Source: Stutzerimonas nitrititolerans
GTDB lineage: Bacteria; Pseudomonadota; Gammaproteobacteria; Pseudomonadales; Pseudomonadaceae
Reading direction: 5' to 3'
NCBI RefSeq assembly: GCF_003696285.1
Contig: NZ_RFFL01000008.1
Span: forward strand, 1-64,000
Length of the DNA: 64,000 nt
In this document: positions 63,457 through 64,000 of the stretch, piece by piece
How positions within the stretch are numbered: the stretch's first letter is position 1
Layout: every line of letters starts with the position of its first letter
Notes under the pieces: model-generated
Told to the model about the DNA's origin: nothing
Database searches by the model: none
What the model saw: only the letters and a program-made list of their open reading frames with translations
Program-made: the position numbers and the translations under genes

Positions 63457-64000
63457 GCACCGAGAGCCATCAGCGCATAGAAGGCCATCATCCAACCGAA
63501 AGCCATGAGCAGTACTACGTTCCCGCCCAGAGCAAATGGCCGATCGTCGCGACCCTGGCGTTGCTGGTTACCGTCTACGGCCTGGGCCACTGGTTCAACG
63601 ACCTCACGGCCGAGCGCGACGAGTCCCACGGGCCGCTGATCTTCTTCATCGGCGCCCTGCTGATCGCCTACATGATGTTCGGCTGGTTCGGCGCCGTGGT
63701 ACGCGAGAGCCGTTCGGGCCTCTACAGCCCGCAGATGGACCGCTCGTTCCGCTGGGGCATGACCTGGTTCATCTTCTCCGAAGTGATGTTCTTCGCCGCC
63801 TTCTTCGGCGCGCTGTTCTACATCCGCTACTGGGTCGGCCCCTGGCTCGGCGGCGAAGGCGACAAGGGCGTCAGCAACATGCTCTGGCCCGGTTTCGAGT
63901 ACAGCTGGCCGCTGCTCAACAACCCCGATCCGAAACTCTACCCGGCACCGGCAGGCACCATCAGCGCCTGGGGCCTGCCGCTGATCAATACCATCCTGCT
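63453..64000 (+). CDS. coxC: Cytochrome c oxidase subunit III (partial, cut by the window end)
   Basis: The first 182 codons are visible: MSTESHQRIEGHHPTESHEQ, then YYVPAQSKWPIVATLALL, FGWFGAVVRESRSGLYS and FRWGMTWFIFSEVMFFAAFFGALFY, which contain the helix III glutamate of subunit III. The 3' end lies beyond the window. It is translationally coupled to ctaG. Confidence 0.95.
   Translation, partial: MSTESHQRIEGHHPTESHEQYYVPAQSKWPIVATLALLVTVYGLGHWFNDLTAERDESHGPLIFFIGALLIAYMMFGWFGAVVRESRSGLYSPQMDRSFRWGMTWFIFSEVMFFAAFFGALFYIRYWVGPWLGGEGDKGVSNMLWPGFEYSWPLLNNPDPKLYPAPAGTISAWGLPLINTIL

Overview
The window is a high-GC bacterial chromosome segment that I assign to Pseudomonas sensu lato, most likely the P. 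stutzeri/P. mendocina side of the genus. The gene order plsC-gmhB-glyS-glyQ / tag-lpxL-pilZ, trkA-rsmB-fmt-def / lysM-dprA-tsaC / qor / hemF-aroE is the block that sits beside the replication origin in Pseudomonas. The order HAD phosphatase, gamma carbonic anhydrase, prlC, yheV, radical SAM protein, and then coxB-coxA-ctaG-coxC, are further blocks conserved in that genus. A 689-residue TreS of the type described from P. stutzeri supports the same placement. No rRNA, tRNA, CRISPR array or complete insertion sequence was found.

Layout. 0-6.1 kb: tail of ahpF, a shared terminator, then a leftward operon glyQ-glyS-gmhB-plsC with a globin-coupled diguanylate cyclase at its end. 6.2-8.1 kb: rightward tag, a lipid A acyltransferase and a PilZ protein. 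8.2-12 kb: a TPR protein and an ectoine-type ABC importer (ehuB, ehuC, ehuD, ehuA) split by a palindromic MITE-like element. 12.2-24.6 kb: core housekeeping genes for potassium uptake, rRNA methylation, initiator formylation and deformylation, DNA processing, tRNA t6A, haem and shikimate, plus a periplasmic PBP7-type peptidase. 24.7-29.5 kb: trehalose synthase, then an accessory patch with lower GC and unfamiliar genes (GIY-YIG nuclease, one-helix protein, DUF1993). 29.7-35.3 kb: an ABC exporter and small stress or membrane proteins. 35.5-42.6 kb: a glycan cluster, galE diverging from glycosyltransferase-glf-glycosidase-ABC exporter-KTSC. 42.9-48.6 kb: dodecin, a flavin oxidoreductase, two paralogous lipoproteins, a zinc peptidase and a pair of diiron ferritin-like proteins. 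48.7-59.4 kb: regulators with divergent partners, prlC-yheV, an acyltransferase and a LexA-box-controlled radical SAM gene. 59.6-64 kb: a small SemiSWEET-like protein and the aa3-type cytochrome c oxidase operon, cut by the window end in coxC.

How genes work together. Ectoine uptake, trehalose synthesis and TrkA potassium uptake together suggest strong osmotic-stress capacity. GalE and Glf would supply UDP-galactofuranose to the neighbouring glycosyltransferase, with the translationally coupled ABC exporter as the likely route out; I do not recognise the product. The two ferritin-like proteins keep complete diiron ligand sets and form a private operon of unknown function.

Intergenic DNA carries two families of short repeats. 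One is REP-like and built on GTAGGGCCGAA. The other is a set of about ten hairpins (GCGTGG-X...X'-CCACCCTAC) whose stem sequence differs from copy to copy while pairing is kept. The most informative regulatory site is a near-consensus LexA box before the radical SAM gene.
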